Of a stretch of DNA of 7,193 bases, positions 6,455 to 7,193 are shown piece by piece. Position numbers and translations under genes: made by a program. Position 1 is the stretch's first letter, and every line of letters starts with the position of its first letter. The DNA is from Bacteroidia bacterium. Its GTDB lineage: Bacteria; Bacteroidota; Bacteroidia; JAESSM01; NORP286. The stretch is from contig JAESSM010000010.1 of the NCBI GenBank assembly GCA_016764115.1, positions 2,148 through 9,340 of the forward strand, read 5' to 3'. The notes beneath the pieces were generated by a model. The model was not told the origin of the DNA. It saw only the letters and a list, made by a program, of their open reading frames with translations, and searched no databases.

Positions 6455-7185
6455 ATCTTTGCGACTGATTTAACAATCGACAAAATTATATATAATAATA
6501 TAATTAGCGGTATTCCTACCAAAGAAAATTGAATAAGCAATGCTAATGATATCAGCAAGAAAACATACTTTATTTTGTTTTCATCCCATGAATATGTTTG
6601 AAACTTCATAGAGAACATTGGAATTTTAGATACCAATAGGTAGCATAATATGAAGGTAAGTAACACCAGAAAAAAAGGATTCAAAATGTAAGCTTTTAAC
6701 CCCCATAGGTCCGCTTTGGTGAGTAAAAAAAGGTATGATATGAATAAAGCATTTGCTGGAGTTGGTAATCCTTTAAATTCATGTTCCTGATCTTCATCTA
6801 CATTGAATTTAGCAAGTCTTATTGCCGAAAAAACAGCTATTAAATAGGCGAAATAACATGCGAAATGGGCAATTCCAAGTAATTTGGCATAGTCACCCAT
6901 CGAAAGACCCTCCATGTAAGGATACTTTATCATATGATAAAGCATAGCTGCTGGAGCTACACCAAATGATACCATATCTGCCAGAGAATCAAGCTCTTTG
7001 CCAATTTTACTGGTTGCATCAAACTTTTTAGCAATAAATCCATCTAGAAAATCAGAGATCGCGGCAAACCCAATAAAGTAGGCAGCCCAATCCTGGTTAT
7101 TGCTGAACGAATTAGTAATGGACAAGCATCCAAAAACTAAATTAAGCAGTGTGAAAAAATTCGGTATTTGTTTACTAATTGACAT
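6451..7185 (-). CDS. pssA: CDP-diacylglycerol--serine O-phosphatidyltransferase PssA
   Basis: PssA joins CDP-diacylglycerol and L-serine to make phosphatidylserine, the precursor of phosphatidylethanolamine, in the inner membrane. The 244-residue protein carries the CDP-alcohol phosphotransferase signature at 45-70: D45, D48, G49, A52, then G62, D66 and D70 with the correct spacing. The conserved Arg after A52 is Lys here (K53, codon AAA). The following VSFGVAP (72-78) and the RLAKFN (123-128) and FKGLPTPANA (137-146) motifs are specific to the PssA subgroup rather than to phosphatidylglycerophosphate synthase. Several hydrophobic segments (about 8-28, 33-50, 105-125, 168-187, 205-240) make it a multi-pass membrane protein. 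The start, MSISKQIPNFFTLLN, fits the family. Only 8 bp lie upstream, with no in-frame stop, so a longer N-terminus and the promoter cannot be judged. It overlaps purS by 4 bp. Confidence 0.94.
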   Translation of the reverse strand: MSISKQIPNFFTLLNLVFGCLSITNSFSNNQDWAAYFIGFAAISDFLDGFIAKKFDATSKIGKELDSLADMVSFGVAPAAMLYHMIKYPYMEGLSMGDYAKLLGIAHFACYFAYLIAVFSAIRLAKFNVDEDQEHEFKGLPTPANALFISYLFLLTKADLWGLKAYILNPFFLVLLTFILCYLLVSKIPMFSMKFQTYSWDENKIKYVFLLISLALLIQFSLVGIPLIILLYIILSIVKSVAKI

Positions 7186-7193
7186 ATTTGACT

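Overview
The window is AT-rich bacterial DNA carrying a dense run of genes that all read on the minus strand, so transcription enters at the high-coordinate end and runs toward base 1. The organism looks like a member of the Bacteroidota, probably a Cytophagales/Flammeovirgaceae-type marine or soil bacterium. The reasons are that the start codons lack Shine-Dalgarno sequences, the Lnt and PssA proteins have the Bacteroidota style (a 'KLVxGVE' loop in Lnt; a two-part PssA with a hydrophobic C-terminal extension), and TrmB has 'FPDPQ' instead of the proteobacterial 'FPDPW'. This placement rests on pattern recognition, not on a marker gene.

Bases 7185 to 1387 hold seven tightly packed genes that probably form one operon: pssA (phosphatidylserine synthase), purS (small subunit of FGAM synthase), an exported M28 zinc peptidase, rsmI (16S rRNA C1402 2'-O-methyltransferase), an exported dual-specificity-type phosphatase, lnt (apolipoprotein N-acyltransferase) and trmB (tRNA m7G46 methyltransferase). 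Junctions range from a 14-bp overlap to a 22-bp gap. The set mixes envelope building (PssA, Lnt), exported hydrolases (M28, phosphatase), RNA modification (RsmI, TrmB) and purine synthesis (PurS). It reads as a housekeeping growth operon rather than one pathway.

Bases 1386 to 1 are different. After a 64-bp gap with a plausible Bacteroidota-type promoter comes a gene for a TIGR03032/DUF4915 protein. This family is highly conserved in motif but functionally uncharacterised. A 105-bp AT-rich gap with inverted and direct repeats follows. The start of another minus-strand gene then runs off the left edge; only its first 49 codons are visible, encoding a very basic N-terminus.

No RNA genes, CRISPR arrays, insertion sequences or phage genes were seen. 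Most of the window is ordinary conserved biology. The parts worth a second look are the TIGR03032 gene with its cut-off neighbour, the repeats between them, a missing signature arginine in PssA, the phosphatase without an obvious catalytic aspartate, and a purS detached from other pur genes.
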